Of a DNA stretch of 64,000 bases, positions 55,470 through 64,000 are shown piece by piece; position 1 is the first letter of the stretch; each line of letters begins with the position of its first letter. Source of the stretch: Pseudoalteromonas carrageenovora IAM 12662 (GTDB lineage: Bacteria; Pseudomonadota; Gammaproteobacteria; Enterobacterales; Alteromonadaceae); contig NZ_LT965928.1 in the NCBI RefSeq assembly GCF_900239935.1, positions 1,673,407 through 1,737,406 on the forward strand, written 5' to 3'. A model generated the notes under the pieces. The model was not told where the DNA came from. It worked only from the letters and a program-made list of their open reading frames with translations, and searched no databases. The position numbers were made by a program, and so were the translations under genes.

Positions 55470-57077
55470 TTACATTCTAAATACGCCAAACTTAGAGTCT
55501 TGCTCTGGTGCATTTTTAGCTGCACTTAAGGCAAGGCCTAATACGTTACGAGTATCGGCAGGGTCAATAATGCCATCGTCCCACAAGCGCGCGCTTGCGT
55601 AATACGGATGGCCTTGCTCTTCGTATTGATCAATAATTGGCTTTTTAAAATCGCTAACTTCTTGCTCGCTCATGCTATGGCCTTTACGTGCTAAACCATC
55701 TTGCTTAACTTGAGCCATTACACCTGCGGCTTGCTCACCGCCCATTACTGAAATACGGGCATTGGGCCACATCCACATCATGGTTGGTTCAAATGCGCGG
55801 CCACACATACCGTAGTTACCAGCGCCGTAAGAGCCACCAATTAGCACCGTAAATTTTGGCACATCGGCACACGAAACCGCCATCACCATTTTAGCGCCGT
55901 GCTTTGCTATGCCTTCAGCTTCGTACTTTTTACCCACCATAAAGCCGGTAATATTTTGTAAAAACACTAAAGGAATATTGCGCTGTGCACATAGTTGAAT
56001 AAAGTGCGCGCCTTTTTGCGCTGACTCACTAAATAAAATGCCGTTATTAGCCACTATGCCAACAGGGTTACCATAAATGCTGGCAAAACCGGTGACGAGC
56101 GTTTCACCAAAGTAACGTTTAAATTCATCAAACGATGAGTCGTCCACTGTGCGCGCTATTACTTCACGTACATCAAACGGCTTTTTAAGATCGGTGCCTA
56201 CAATGCCATAAAGCTCGTTTATATCGTAACGTGGCGGTTTAACATCCTCTAAAAGAGGGGCTGTAGGGCGCGTGTAATTAATACGCTCAATACATTGGCG
56301 CGCAATAGACAGCGCATGCTCGTCATTTTCTGCAAAGTGGTCAGCCACCCCCGATGTTTTACAATGCACATCCGCACCGCCTAATTCTTCAGCGCTTACT
56401 ACTTCACCTGTGGCTGCTTTTACAAGTGGCGGGCCTGCTAAAAATATAGTGCCTTGCTCTTTTACAATTATGCTTTCATCGGCCATTGCGGGTACGTAGG
56501 CGCCACCTGCGGTACACAAACCCATTACCACAGCAATTTGAGGAATTCCTTTACCCGACATACGGGCTTGGTTGTAAAAAATACGCCCAAAATGCAATTT
56601 ATCAGGAAATACATCGTCTTGCTCAGGTAGGTTAGCACCGCCCGAATCAACTAAATAAATACATGGTAAGTGGCAGCGCTCAGCGATATCTTGCGCGCGT
56701 AAATGCTTTTTAACGGTAAGCGGAAAGTACGTACCGCCCTTTACCGTGGCATCGTTTGCAATAATCATGCATTCAATGCCTTTAACTCGGCCAATACCGG
56801 CAACTACACCCGCACAGGCAATTTCTTGCTCGTACACACCAAAGGCTGCAAATTGCGAAATTTCTAAAAACGGTGATCCTTCATCTAATAAAGTACTAAT
56901 GCGGTCGCGTACAAATAATTTACCTCGGCCTTCGTGACGCTCCTTTAAAGCAGCGCCGCCGCCCAAGCTAATGGTGGCCACTTTGCTTTGTAAATCATCA
57001 ACTAAAGACGCCATGTTTTTGTGATTTTGCACAAAAGTAGGGTCGTGTGGATTAACGCTCGATTTTAATATCGTCAT
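55470..57077 (-). CDS. liuB: methylcrotonyl-CoA carboxylase beta (carboxyltransferase) subunit
   Basis: 535 residues. [20 protein letters not shown] at the start, [33 protein letters not shown], and in the C-terminal half [20 protein letters not shown] and [17 protein letters not shown], which are diagnostic for MCC beta rather than propionyl-CoA carboxylase. Works with LiuD. 12 bases ahead of liuC. Confidence 0.96.
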   Translation of the reverse strand: MTILKSSVNPHDPTFVQNHKNMASLVDDLQSKVATISLGGGAALKERHEGRGKLFVRDRISTLLDEGSPFLEISQFAAFGVYEQEIACAGVVAGIGRVKGIECMIIANDATVKGGTYFPLTVKKHLRAQDIAERCHLPCIYLVDSGGANLPEQDDVFPDKLHFGRIFYNQARMSGKGIPQIAVVMGLCTAGGAYVPAMADESIIVKEQGTIFLAGPPLVKAATGEVVSAEELGGADVHCKTSGVADHFAENDEHALSIARQCIERINYTRPTAPLLEDVKPPRYDINELYGIVGTDLKKPFDVREVIARTVDDSSFDEFKRYFGETLVTGFASIYGNPVGIVANNGILFSESAQKGAHFIQLCAQRNIPLVFLQNITGFMVGKKYEAEGIAKHGAKMVMAVSCADVPKFTVLIGGSYGAGNYGMCGRAFEPTMMWMWPNARISVMGGEQAAGVMAQVKQDGLARKGHSMSEQEVSDFKKPIIDQYEEQGHPYYASARLWDDGIIDPADTRNVLGLALSAAKNAPEQDSKFGVFRM

Positions 57078-57087
57078 AATTTAATCC

Positions 57088-58263
57088 TTAACGGCTTTCG
57101 GTGAATAGTTCGCGGCCAATTAGCATGCGGCGAATTTCTGATGTACCAGCGCCAATTTCGTATAATTTGGCATCACGTAGTAAGCGCCCTGTGGCGTATT
57201 CGTTTATGTAGCCGTTACCACCTAAAATTTGAATGGCATCTAGCGCCATTTTGGTGGCAAGTTCAGCGGCATATAAAATAGCACCAGCGGCATCTTTACG
57301 AGTGGTTTCGCCGCGGTCACACGCTTTTGCAACAGTATAAACGTATGAGCGCGCTGCGTTCATTTGCGTATACATGTCGGCTACTTTGCCTTGAATTAAC
57401 TGAAATTGACCAATAGGGGTGTCAAACTGTTTACGCTCATGAATATACGGCACAACTATATCCATACATGCTTGCATTATGCCAAGGGGGCCTGCAGCAA
57501 GTACCACTCGTTCGTAATCTAGGCCGCTCATAAGTACTTTAACGCCTTCGTTTAAGTTACCTAAAATGTTCTCTTCGGGTACTTCGCAGTTTTCAAACAC
57601 CAGTTCACAGGTGTTAGAGCCACGCATGCCAAGCTTGTCGAGCTTTTGCGCGGTAGAGAACCCAGCAAAGCTGCTTTCTACAATAAAAGCGGTAATTCCT
57701 TTAGCGCCGGCTTCTAAATCTGTTTTTGCGTAAATAACAAATGTATGTGCGTCGGGGCCATTGGTGATCCACATTTTATTACCATTTAAAATGTACTTAT
57801 CACCTTTTTTCTCGGCTTTAAGTTTCATAGATACCACGTCAGAGCCTGCGTTTGGCTCGCTCATGGCAAGGGCACCAATGTGTTCGCCGCTAATAAGCTT
57901 TGGTAGGTATTTTTCTTTTTGTGCTTGGTTACCGTTACGGTTAATTTGATTTACACACAAGTTTGAATGCGCACCATAACTTAAGCCAATTGAGGCACTA
58001 GCTCGGCTAATTTCTTCCATGGCTATTACATGCTCTAAGTAACCTAAGCCTGCACCGCCAAAGTCTTCAGATACGGTCATGCCTAGTACACCCATTTCGC
58101 CCATTTGCGGCCAAAGCTGATTAGGAAACGCGTTATCTATATCGGTTTGTTCAGCCAGTGGCGCTATTTCTTGGCTTGCAAAGCTATTTACGTGGTCGCG
58201 GATCATATCGGCGGTTTCGCCAAGGCCAAAGTTCATCTCTTTATAAAGTGAAATAGTGCTCAT
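57088..58263 (-). CDS. liuA: isovaleryl-CoA dehydrogenase
   Basis: FAD enzyme oxidising isovaleryl-CoA to 3-methylcrotonyl-CoA. 391 residues. Acyl-CoA dehydrogenase blocks: [31 protein letters not shown], and [18 protein letters not shown], where the Glu corresponds to the catalytic base unique to isovaleryl-CoA dehydrogenases; [20 protein letters not shown] and [16 protein letters not shown] at the end. First structural gene after liuR. Confidence 0.95.
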   Translation of the reverse strand: MSTISLYKEMNFGLGETADMIRDHVNSFASQEIAPLAEQTDIDNAFPNQLWPQMGEMGVLGMTVSEDFGGAGLGYLEHVIAMEEISRASASIGLSYGAHSNLCVNQINRNGNQAQKEKYLPKLISGEHIGALAMSEPNAGSDVVSMKLKAEKKGDKYILNGNKMWITNGPDAHTFVIYAKTDLEAGAKGITAFIVESSFAGFSTAQKLDKLGMRGSNTCELVFENCEVPEENILGNLNEGVKVLMSGLDYERVVLAAGPLGIMQACMDIVVPYIHERKQFDTPIGQFQLIQGKVADMYTQMNAARSYVYTVAKACDRGETTRKDAAGAILYAAELATKMALDAIQILGGNGYINEYATGRLLRDAKLYEIGAGTSEIRRMLIGRELFTESR

Positions 58264-58311
58264 GATTCATTCCTGTGTGTGTTGTCAGTGTGTTTTTATT
58301 ATTAAAATAGG

Positions 58312-58746
58312 CTACTCGTCTATTTTATTGAGTGTGTCTCTGCAGCGGCGCTCCGCTGTCACTAATTCCATAAGCACAACTTTTATGTCGTCCATTTGCT
58401 GAGAAAGGTCGGCCTTTTTCTCTGCTATTAAGTCGAGCATAGTCACCAGCTGTTTAGCGCTTGATTTATCAGCGTCGTACAGTTCAAACAGACGGCCTGT
58501 TTCAGCAAGCGTAAAGCCTAAGCGTTTACCGCGTAGTATAAGTTTTAAGCGAACTTTGTCGCGTTTTGAATAAATACGGGTTTGGCCATTGCGCTCTGGG
58601 CTTACTAAGCCTTGGTCTTCGTAAAAACGAATAGAGCGGGTAGTAATATCAAACTCTTTAGCTAAATCGCTAATGCTAAAGGTTTGTTCGTTACTGCCAG
58701 GTATGTTGGCTGAACTTGCAAAGTTTGTTTGGTTATCTGGTTTCAT
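58312..58746 (-). CDS. liuR: MerR-family regulator of leucine catabolism
   Basis: 144 residues. MerR-type helix-turn-helix at about 24-60 (FSISDLAKEFDITTRSIRFY, EDQGLVSPERNGQ) then a coiled-coil with ...LDLIAEKKADLSQQMDD. Being the first gene before liuABCDE is the standard LiuR arrangement in Alteromonadales. It probably senses a leucine-pathway acyl-CoA. A LiuR-type palindrome lies 43 bases before its ATG, so it is likely autoregulated with the operon. Confidence 0.93.
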   Translation of the reverse strand: MKPDNQTNFASSANIPGSNEQTFSISDLAKEFDITTRSIRFYEDQGLVSPERNGQTRIYSKRDKVRLKLILRGKRLGFTLAETGRLFELYDADKSSAKQLVTMLDLIAEKKADLSQQMDDIKVVLMELVTAERRCRDTLNKIDE

Positions 58747-58788
58747 AGTTGTGTTTACCTCATTCGAATAACTCCAATATAAGTGAAG

Positions 58789-58804
58789 TTTACGTAAAGG
58801 TAAA
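58789..58804 (-). promoter_or_regulatory. LiuR-type operator for liuR-liuA-E
   Basis: TTTACGTAAAGGTAAA, an imperfect palindrome with the ACGT/TAAA elements typical of LiuR sites in gammaproteobacteria, lying between the putative -35 and -10 of liuR as expected for a MerR-type regulator. Confidence 0.6.
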
Positions 58805-58961
58805 GCTCGGTGTGGTATGAAACTATTTATAAAGGAGTGTTGGCGTGAAATGTTAAATTTAATTATTAATATTCAGTGGCTTATTTTTATTTATGTTGAT
58901 TAACCGTACTACTGGAAAATAAACCTTACACTTTTAAAACTAAAAATTAAGCGTTTTTTAG

Positions 58962-58978
58962 TTGACGTTAGCGTAAAC
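58962..58978 (+). promoter_or_regulatory. LiuR-type operator for the thiolase-mmsA side
   Basis: TTGACGTTAGCGTAAAC, palindromic in TTnACGT/CGTnAA, followed by a second ACGTTAG. TTGACG could be the -35 with TATTGT 16 bases later as -10. It lies about 100 bases before the thiolase ATG. Confidence 0.55.
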
Positions 58979-59076
58979 GTTAGTATTGTGTATGGGTATT
59001 AAATAATAAATGAATACTAAATTAATAGAGCAAATATTCTAACAACTATTTGCATAAAAATACAACGGAGTTAGTT

Positions 59077-60258
59077 ATGACTTTAGAATCAGTGGTAATT
59101 GTAGCAGCTAAGCGTACGCCTATGGGCGGCTTTATGGGCGCATTAACCGATGCACAATCTACCGAGCTTGGCGCTACCGCCATTGCAAGTGCACTTGCAC
59201 AAACTGGTTTAGCTAATGATGCAATAGATGAAGTAATTATGGGCTGTGTATTGCCAGCGGGCCTTGGCCAAGCGCCAGCACGCCAAGCAATGTTAAAAGC
59301 AGGCCTTGCTCTGGGCACGGGTGCTACCACCATTAATAAAGTATGTGGCTCTGGTTTAAAAGCCGCCATGCTCGCAAACGACTTAATTAAAGCGGGCTCA
59401 ATTAGCAGTGCAATTGCTGGCGGCATGGAAAGCATGAGTAACGCACCGTATTTTATACCTAAAGCACGTGGCGGTATGCGTATGGGCCACGGCGAAATTA
59501 AAGATCATATGATGAGCGATGGCCTAGAAGATGCTTACGATAACAAAGCAATGGGCTGTTTTGCACAAGATACTGCCGATGAGTACGGCATTGGCCGTGA
59601 GCAAATGGATGAGTTTGCACTGGGCTCGTTAAGTAAAGCCAATGCGGCAATTGAAAACGGCAGCTTTGAAAACGAAATTGCGCCGCACACCATAAAAACC
59701 CACAAGGGCGATGTAACCGTATCGGTTGATGAGCAGCCCGGTAATGCCCGCCCAGAAAAAATACCAAGCCTGCGTGCTGCCTTTAAAAAAGACGGCACCA
59801 TCACTGCGGCTAATTCATCGTCAATTTCTGATGGTGGCGCAGCGCTTATATTAATGAGCGAATCAAAAGCAAAAGAGCAAGGCTTAGCACCGCTTTGTAA
59901 AATTGTAGCGCACAGTACGCACTCTCAAAAACCAAGCGAATTTACAGTAGCACCTGTGGGCGCTATGAACAGTGTGCTTGAAAAAGCAGGCTGGACAACT
60001 GCTGATGTTGACCTGTGGGAAATTAACGAAGCCTTTGCCATGGTTACCATGCTTGCTATTAACGAATTAAAACTTGATGAGAGCAAAGTAAACGTAAACG
60101 GTGGGGCGTGTGCTCTTGGCCACCCAATTGGTGCCAGCGGCGCGAGAATTTTAGTCACGCTTATTCACGCACTTAAAAACCGTGGCCTTAAAAAAGGAAT
60201 TGCGTCTTTATGTATTGGCGGCGGCGAAGCTGTAGCCATGGCTGTAGAGGCTTACTAA
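59077..60258 (+). CDS. acetyl-CoA C-acetyltransferase (thiolase)
   Basis: 393 residues from ATG 59077 (CGGAG seven bases upstream; a TTG at 59050 has no ribosome site). Catalytic Cys in NKVCGSGLKAAM, His in the GGACALGHPIGASGAR block, second Cys in SLCIGGGEA; INEAFA also present. It can split the acetoacetyl-CoA produced by ScoAB into two acetyl-CoA, completing leucine breakdown. First gene of the plus-strand cluster. Confidence 0.94.
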   Translation: MTLESVVIVAAKRTPMGGFMGALTDAQSTELGATAIASALAQTGLANDAIDEVIMGCVLPAGLGQAPARQAMLKAGLALGTGATTINKVCGSGLKAAMLANDLIKAGSISSAIAGGMESMSNAPYFIPKARGGMRMGHGEIKDHMMSDGLEDAYDNKAMGCFAQDTADEYGIGREQMDEFALGSLSKANAAIENGSFENEIAPHTIKTHKGDVTVSVDEQPGNARPEKIPSLRAAFKKDGTITAANSSSISDGGAALILMSESKAKEQGLAPLCKIVAHSTHSQKPSEFTVAPVGAMNSVLEKAGWTTADVDLWEINEAFAMVTMLAINELKLDESKVNVNGGACALGHPIGASGARILVTLIHALKNRGLKKGIASLCIGGGEAVAMAVEAY

Positions 60259-60286
60259 CAAAGCAGTTAATTAACTAACAGCAACT

Positions 60287-60332
60287 AAAATGCACCGTAC
60301 TCATACTAATAACAAAACGGTGTCATTTTTTA
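60287..60332 (+). terminator. possible terminator or attenuator between thiolase and mmsA
   Basis: AAAATG-C-ACCGT pairs with ACGGT-GT-CATTTT around an 18-base loop, followed by TT. Weak; may reduce read-through into mmsA. Confidence 0.45.
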
Positions 60333-60361
60333 AAAGAACACACTAACAACAGGATTTACCC

Positions 60362-61852
60362 ATGCACCAAGTTCCACTACTTATAAATGGCGAATTTGTT
60401 CAGTCGGCTTCAAACGAGCTTATTGATGTAATTAACCCAGCAAACCAAGAAGTACTTGCGCAAGTTCCATGCACTACCGACTCAGAAATGGATGCAGCTA
60501 TTGCCTCGGCCTCAGAAACATTTAAAACATGGAAAGATGTGCCCATTACCGAGCGTGCTCGCATTATGATGAAATACGCGGCGCTGTTAAAAGAGCACCA
60601 CGATGAGCTTGCGACCATTATTTGCCATGAACTAGGTAAAACGTTTGAAGATGCAAAAGGCGATGTATGGCGCGGTATTGAAGTAGTAGAACAAGCTGCA
60701 AATGCACCATCATTAATGATGGGCGAAACAATGGAAAACGTTGCCCGTAAAATCGATACCTATTCTTACATGCAGCCCCTTGGCGTATGTGCAGGCATTA
60801 CGCCGTTTAACTTTCCGGCGATGATCCCACTTTGGATGTTTCCGCTAGCTATTGTATGTGGTAACACCTTTATTTTAAAACCCTCTGAGCAAGACCCACT
60901 CACACCAATGCGTTTAGCTGAGCTATTTATTGAAGCCGGCGCACCAAAAGGCGTATTGCAAGTGGTTCATGGTACAAAACCGCAAGTAGACCGCTTATTA
61001 GAAGACAAAGCCGTACGTGCAATTTCGTTTGTGGGTTCGTGTGCTGTAGGTGCATATATTTATTCTAAAGGCACACAAAACCTTAAGCGCGTGCAAGCGT
61101 GTGTGGGTGCTAAAAATCACATGGTTATTATGCCAGATGCGAGTAAATCGCACGTGGTAAATAACCTAGTTGGCGCATCGGTTGGTGCTGCCGGTCAGCG
61201 CTGTATGGGTATTTCGGTGTCTGTGTTTGTAGGGCAAGCAAGTGAGTGGGTAGATGAAATAAAAGCAGGCTTTGAAAACGTACGCCCAGGCGTGTGGGAT
61301 GACAAAGACGCAGCCTACGGCCCACAAACATCAAAAGCCGCAAAAGAGCGTATTTTATCGCTTATAGCAAGCGGTAAAGAGCAAGGCGCCACCTGTTTAA
61401 TTGATGGCTCAAACTACACAGTAGAGGGCTACGAGCAAGGTAACTGGGTTGGCCCAACTCTATTTACCGATGTGACAAAAGAAATGGACTTATACAAAGA
61501 AGAAATCTTTGGCCCTGTGCTTGCCTGTATGTTTGTAGATACGCTTGATGAGGCAATTGCCCTTATTAACGAAAGCCCGTACGGCAACGGTACCTCGTTA
61601 TTTACCTCAAGTGGCGCTGTGGCTCGTAAATTTCAACACGAAATTGAAGTAGGCCAAGTGGGTATTAATGTGCCTATTCCGGTGCCGCTGCCGTTTTTCT
61701 CGTTTACGGGCTGGAAAGGCTCGTTTTACGGCGATACACACACTTATGGTAAGCAAGGTATACGTTTTTACACAGAAACTAAAACCATTACCTCACGTTG
61801 GTTTGAAGACGACATCGCTTCAGGTCCAAACATGAGCATTAACTTAAAATAA
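60362..61852 (+). CDS. mmsA: methylmalonate-semialdehyde dehydrogenase (CoA-acylating)
   Basis: Converts methylmalonate semialdehyde to propionyl-CoA at the end of valine breakdown. 496 residues. Signatures [35 protein letters not shown], catalytic Cys in [48 protein letters not shown] and [20 protein letters not shown], which are specific for the MmsA group. Its leader shares the 14-mer ACACACTAACAACA with the next gene. Confidence 0.96.
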   Translation: MHQVPLLINGEFVQSASNELIDVINPANQEVLAQVPCTTDSEMDAAIASASETFKTWKDVPITERARIMMKYAALLKEHHDELATIICHELGKTFEDAKGDVWRGIEVVEQAANAPSLMMGETMENVARKIDTYSYMQPLGVCAGITPFNFPAMIPLWMFPLAIVCGNTFILKPSEQDPLTPMRLAELFIEAGAPKGVLQVVHGTKPQVDRLLEDKAVRAISFVGSCAVGAYIYSKGTQNLKRVQACVGAKNHMVIMPDASKSHVVNNLVGASVGAAGQRCMGISVSVFVGQASEWVDEIKAGFENVRPGVWDDKDAAYGPQTSKAAKERILSLIASGKEQGATCLIDGSNYTVEGYEQGNWVGPTLFTDVTKEMDLYKEEIFGPVLACMFVDTLDEAIALINESPYGNGTSLFTSSGAVARKFQHEIEVGQVGINVPIPVPLPFFSFTGWKGSFYGDTHTYGKQGIRFYTETKTITSRWFEDDIASGPNMSINLK

Positions 61853-61872
61853 ACACACTCAAAAATAATAAA

Positions 61873-61939
61873 GAAGGGCGCAAAGGCTAAACCCGCTGAC
61901 AAGCAACTAGAACACACACATCAGCCTTTGCCGCTCTTC
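61873..61939 (+). terminator. long inverted repeat between mmsA and acyl-CoA dehydrogenase genes
   Basis: GAAGGGCGCAAAGGCT (61873-61888) pairs with AGCCTTTGCCGCTCTTC (61923-61939) over a loop of about 34 bases with minor interruptions. No T run follows, so an mRNA processing or stabilising hairpin is as likely as a terminator. Confidence 0.5.
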
Positions 61940-61990
61940 ACTCATTTACCCTAATGGGACACACTAACAACACAATTAAAGAGGTCTACC

Positions 61991-63148
61991 ATGGACTTTA
62001 ACTTATCAGAAGATCAACAAGCCTTTGCAGAAACTGCACGCCAATTTGCAGAATCAGAACTTGCTCCACATGCAGCAAAGTGGGATCGCGAGCATATTTT
62101 TCCTAAAAATACGATTAAAGCGGCGGGCGAGCTTGGCTTTTGCGGTTTATACACGCCAGAGGAAGCCGGCGGCCTTGGTTTATCACGCTTAGATTCAAGC
62201 ATTATATTTGAGCAGCTTGCTATGGGCTGTACAGCTACAACGGCCATGCTAACTATTCATAATATGGCCACGTGGATGGTAGCAAGTTTTGGTACAGATG
62301 CAGTTAAAGATGCATACGTAGAGCAACTAGTAATGGGCAAGCTACTTGCCTCTTATTGTTTAACTGAGCCAGGGGCGGGCTCAGATGCAGCATCACTAAA
62401 AACAAAAGCTGTGCTTGAAGGTGATGAGTACGTTATTAACGGCTCAAAAATGTTTATATCGGGCGCGGGCGAAACTGAAGTTTTAGTGGTAATGGCACGT
62501 ACCGGTGGCGAAGGCGCTGCGGGTATTTCGGCATTTGTAGTCCCTGCAGACGCACAAGGCGTTGAATACGGTAAAGCAGAAGAAAAAATGGGTTGGAACG
62601 CACAACCAACACGCTTAATTAGTTTTGAAGATGTGCGTATTCCGGCGCATAACTTATTAGGTAAAGAGGGTGAAGGCTTTAAATTTGCCATGCAAGGCCT
62701 AGATGGCGGGCGCATTAATATTGCCACATGCTCAATTGGTACAGCACAAGCTGCGCTAAACACGGCAAAAGAGTACTTAAAAGAGCGCACTCAATTTGGT
62801 AAACCCTTGGCTGCGTTTCAGGCTTTGCAGTTTAAAATTGCAGATATGAACACCGAACTTGTAGCTGCACGCCAAATGGTAAGGCTTGCGGCATTTAAAC
62901 TTGATACCGGCGATAGTGAAAAAACTACCTACTGCGCCATGGCTAAACGTTTTGCCACCGATGTTGGCTTTAACGTGTGTAACGAGGCACTGCAAGTACA
63001 TGGTGGTTACGGTTACATAAAAGAATACCCGCTTGAGCGCCATGTACGTGATGTACGCGTTCATCAAATTTTAGAAGGCACTAACGAAATTATGCGTGTA
63101 ATTATAGCGCGCCGTATTTTAGCCGAGTCTGCAAGCGACGTTTTATAA
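61991..63148 (+). CDS. acyl-CoA dehydrogenase, probable isobutyryl-CoA dehydrogenase
   Basis: 385 residues of the acyl-CoA dehydrogenase family. SYCLTEPGAGSDAASLKTKA, KMFISGAGETEVLVVMARTG, HGGYGYIKEYPLERHVRDVR and HQILEGTNEIMRVIIARR, where the Glu of LEGT is in the catalytic position of short- and branched-chain enzymes. EGAAGISAFVV and FISGAGETE fit the isobutyryl-CoA group. Its place between mmsA and hydratase genes supports oxidation of isobutyryl-CoA to methacrylyl-CoA. GAGGT precedes the ATG. Confidence 0.9.
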   Translation: MDFNLSEDQQAFAETARQFAESELAPHAAKWDREHIFPKNTIKAAGELGFCGLYTPEEAGGLGLSRLDSSIIFEQLAMGCTATTAMLTIHNMATWMVASFGTDAVKDAYVEQLVMGKLLASYCLTEPGAGSDAASLKTKAVLEGDEYVINGSKMFISGAGETEVLVVMARTGGEGAAGISAFVVPADAQGVEYGKAEEKMGWNAQPTRLISFEDVRIPAHNLLGKEGEGFKFAMQGLDGGRINIATCSIGTAQAALNTAKEYLKERTQFGKPLAAFQALQFKIADMNTELVAARQMVRLAAFKLDTGDSEKTTYCAMAKRFATDVGFNVCNEALQVHGGYGYIKEYPLERHVRDVRVHQILEGTNEIMRVIIARRILAESASDVL

Positions 63149-63158
63149 GGAGCAAGTT

Positions 63159-63944
63159 ATGTCACAATCTAACCCGAGTATTGAACTGACTACCGAAGGC
63201 CATGTTGCTATTTTAACTATGTCTAACCCACCAGCTAATACCTGGACAAAAGACACCTTAATTGATTTAAAAAACAAAGTTAACGAGCTTAATAGCAACA
63301 AAAACATTTATGCCTTAGTGCTTACTGGCGAAGGCGAGAAGTTTTTTAGCGCCGGTGCCGATTTAAACGTATTTGCTAGTGGCGATAAAGGCGTTGCCGC
63401 TGATATGTCGCGTGTATTTGGTGAAGCCTTTGAAGCACTCACTAATTTTACAGGGGTGTCGGTTGCGGCCATTAACGGTTATGCCATGGGCGGCGGACTA
63501 GAAGTAGCGCTTGCATGTGATATACGCATAGCAGAAGAGCAAGCACAAATGGCACTGCCAGAGGCAAAAGTGGGTTTATTACCGTGCGCGGGTGGCACGC
63601 AAAATTTAGCATGGCTTGTAGGTGAAGGCTGGGCAAAACGCATGATTTTATGTGGCGAGCGCTTAAAAGCCGATAAAGCCTTACAAATTGGCTTAGTAGA
63701 AGAAGTAGTCCCACAAGGCGAAAGCTTTTCAGCGGCGTTAAAACTTGCGAACCAAGTAAGCGAACAAAGCCCAAGCTCGGTAGCTGCATGTAAAACGCTT
63801 ATACAAAAAGGCCGCCACCAACCTATGGCAAGCATATTACCACTTGAGCGTGAATTGTTTGTTGGGCTGTTTGATACACAAGATCAACAAGAGGGCGTTA
63901 ATGCCTTTTTAGAAAAACGCCGCGCTAATTGGGTAAATGGCTAA
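63159..63944 (+). CDS. enoyl-CoA hydratase of the valine cluster
   Basis: 261 residues, crotonase fold. KFFSAGADLNVFASGDKG and NGYAMGGGLEVALACDIRIA form the oxyanion hole; MALPEAKVGLLPCAGGTQNLAWLVG carries the catalytic Glu. Likely hydrates methacrylyl-CoA to 3-hydroxyisobutyryl-CoA in this context. It starts ten bases behind the dehydrogenase and overlaps the next gene by one base (TAATG). Confidence 0.9.
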   Translation: MSQSNPSIELTTEGHVAILTMSNPPANTWTKDTLIDLKNKVNELNSNKNIYALVLTGEGEKFFSAGADLNVFASGDKGVAADMSRVFGEAFEALTNFTGVSVAAINGYAMGGGLEVALACDIRIAEEQAQMALPEAKVGLLPCAGGTQNLAWLVGEGWAKRMILCGERLKADKALQIGLVEEVVPQGESFSAALKLANQVSEQSPSSVAACKTLIQKGRHQPMASILPLERELFVGLFDTQDQQEGVNAFLEKRRANWVNG

Positions 63945-64000
63945 TGAGTAATTTAACGTTATTAAATAATGCCGACGACCCCGTGCTATTTGAAACGGCA
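63944..64000 (+). CDS. start of next valine-cluster gene (truncated by the window end)
   Basis: ATG at 63944 overlaps the hydratase stop by one base; 19 codons are visible (MSNLTLLNNADDPVLFETA). In related clusters the gene here is 3-hydroxyisobutyryl-CoA hydrolase, another crotonase-fold protein, and FETA at this point fits, but too little is seen to decide. Confidence 0.55.
   Translation, partial: MSNLTLLNNADDPVLFETA

Larger units (their letters stand above)
58747..59076. promoter_or_regulatory. divergent liuR / thiolase regulatory region
   Basis: 330 bases without a gene between divergent operons. It contains one palindrome toward each operon (entries below). On the minus strand TTTACC, a 17-base spacer and TATATT (58776-58804 region) make a plausible liuR promoter. 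Confidence 0.6.

Overview
The window looks like chromosomal DNA of a marine gammaproteobacterium of the Alteromonadales, most likely Pseudoalteromonas. This rests on low GC content with AT-rich spacers, E. coli-like housekeeping proteins, and the conserved order phosphatase-ubiG / gyrA-serC-aroA-cmk-rpsA-ihfB-lapA-lapB-pyrF. It also rests on complete leucine and valine degradation clusters controlled by a LiuR-type regulator. No identification was run against a database.

Layout. 1-9.4 kb: a tRNA-Ser(UGA), the FKBP-type isomerase fklB, a His-rich TonB receptor with Zur-box-like operators, a YkgJ-type Cys-cluster protein, an unlisted 57-residue membrane protein, and several small exported or membrane proteins. 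One of these, a HELVH protein, is split by a single amber codon. 9.4-15.6 kb: the class Ia ribonucleotide reductase operon nrdA-nrdB-yfaE, with an unusually long upstream region (three NrdR operator pairs, two perfect DnaA boxes, an imperfect 250-bp duplication), then a HAD phosphatase and ubiG. 15.8-26.1 kb: gyrA and the serC-aroA-cmk-rpsA-ihfB-lapAB-pyrF cluster. 26.2-38.8 kb: an S1-type CvfB protein, a DEAD-box helicase, the tRNA hydroxylase trhO, an RND efflux pair whose adaptor is frameshifted in a G6 run, a cNMP/CBS/DUF294 protein coupled to a DnaQ-like exonuclease, and a BCCT transporter. 39.2-48.5 kb: egtB-egtD (ergothioneine), a PhzF-like protein, asnB, the 5-oxoprolinase subunits pxpB-pxpC, an exported MsrA-thioredoxin-MsrB fusion and a periplasmic binding-like protein. 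48.46-48.81 kb: 2.7 tandem copies of a 132-bp unit that can fold into three hairpins. 49.1-64 kb: a LysR regulator, then the leucine operon liuR-liuA-B-C-D-E-scoA-scoB on the minus strand, divergent from thiolase-mmsA-acyl-CoA dehydrogenase-enoyl-CoA hydratase and the start of one more gene on the plus strand.

How the genes work together. LiuA, LiuB/LiuD, LiuC and LiuE take isovaleryl-CoA to acetoacetate and acetyl-CoA. ScoAB activates acetoacetate to acetoacetyl-CoA and the thiolase splits it. The valine genes convert isobutyryl-CoA onward to propionyl-CoA. LiuR-type palindromes lie before both divergent units. The nrd operon appears to be under both NrdR and DnaA control.

Most worth a second look: the triplicated NrdR operators, with the phosphatase stop codon inside one of them; the structured tandem repeats near 48.6 kb; the Zur-like promoter of the His-rich receptor; two genes broken by single-base events; and the unlisted small membrane protein. 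No CRISPR array, prophage, transposase or obvious genomic island was seen.
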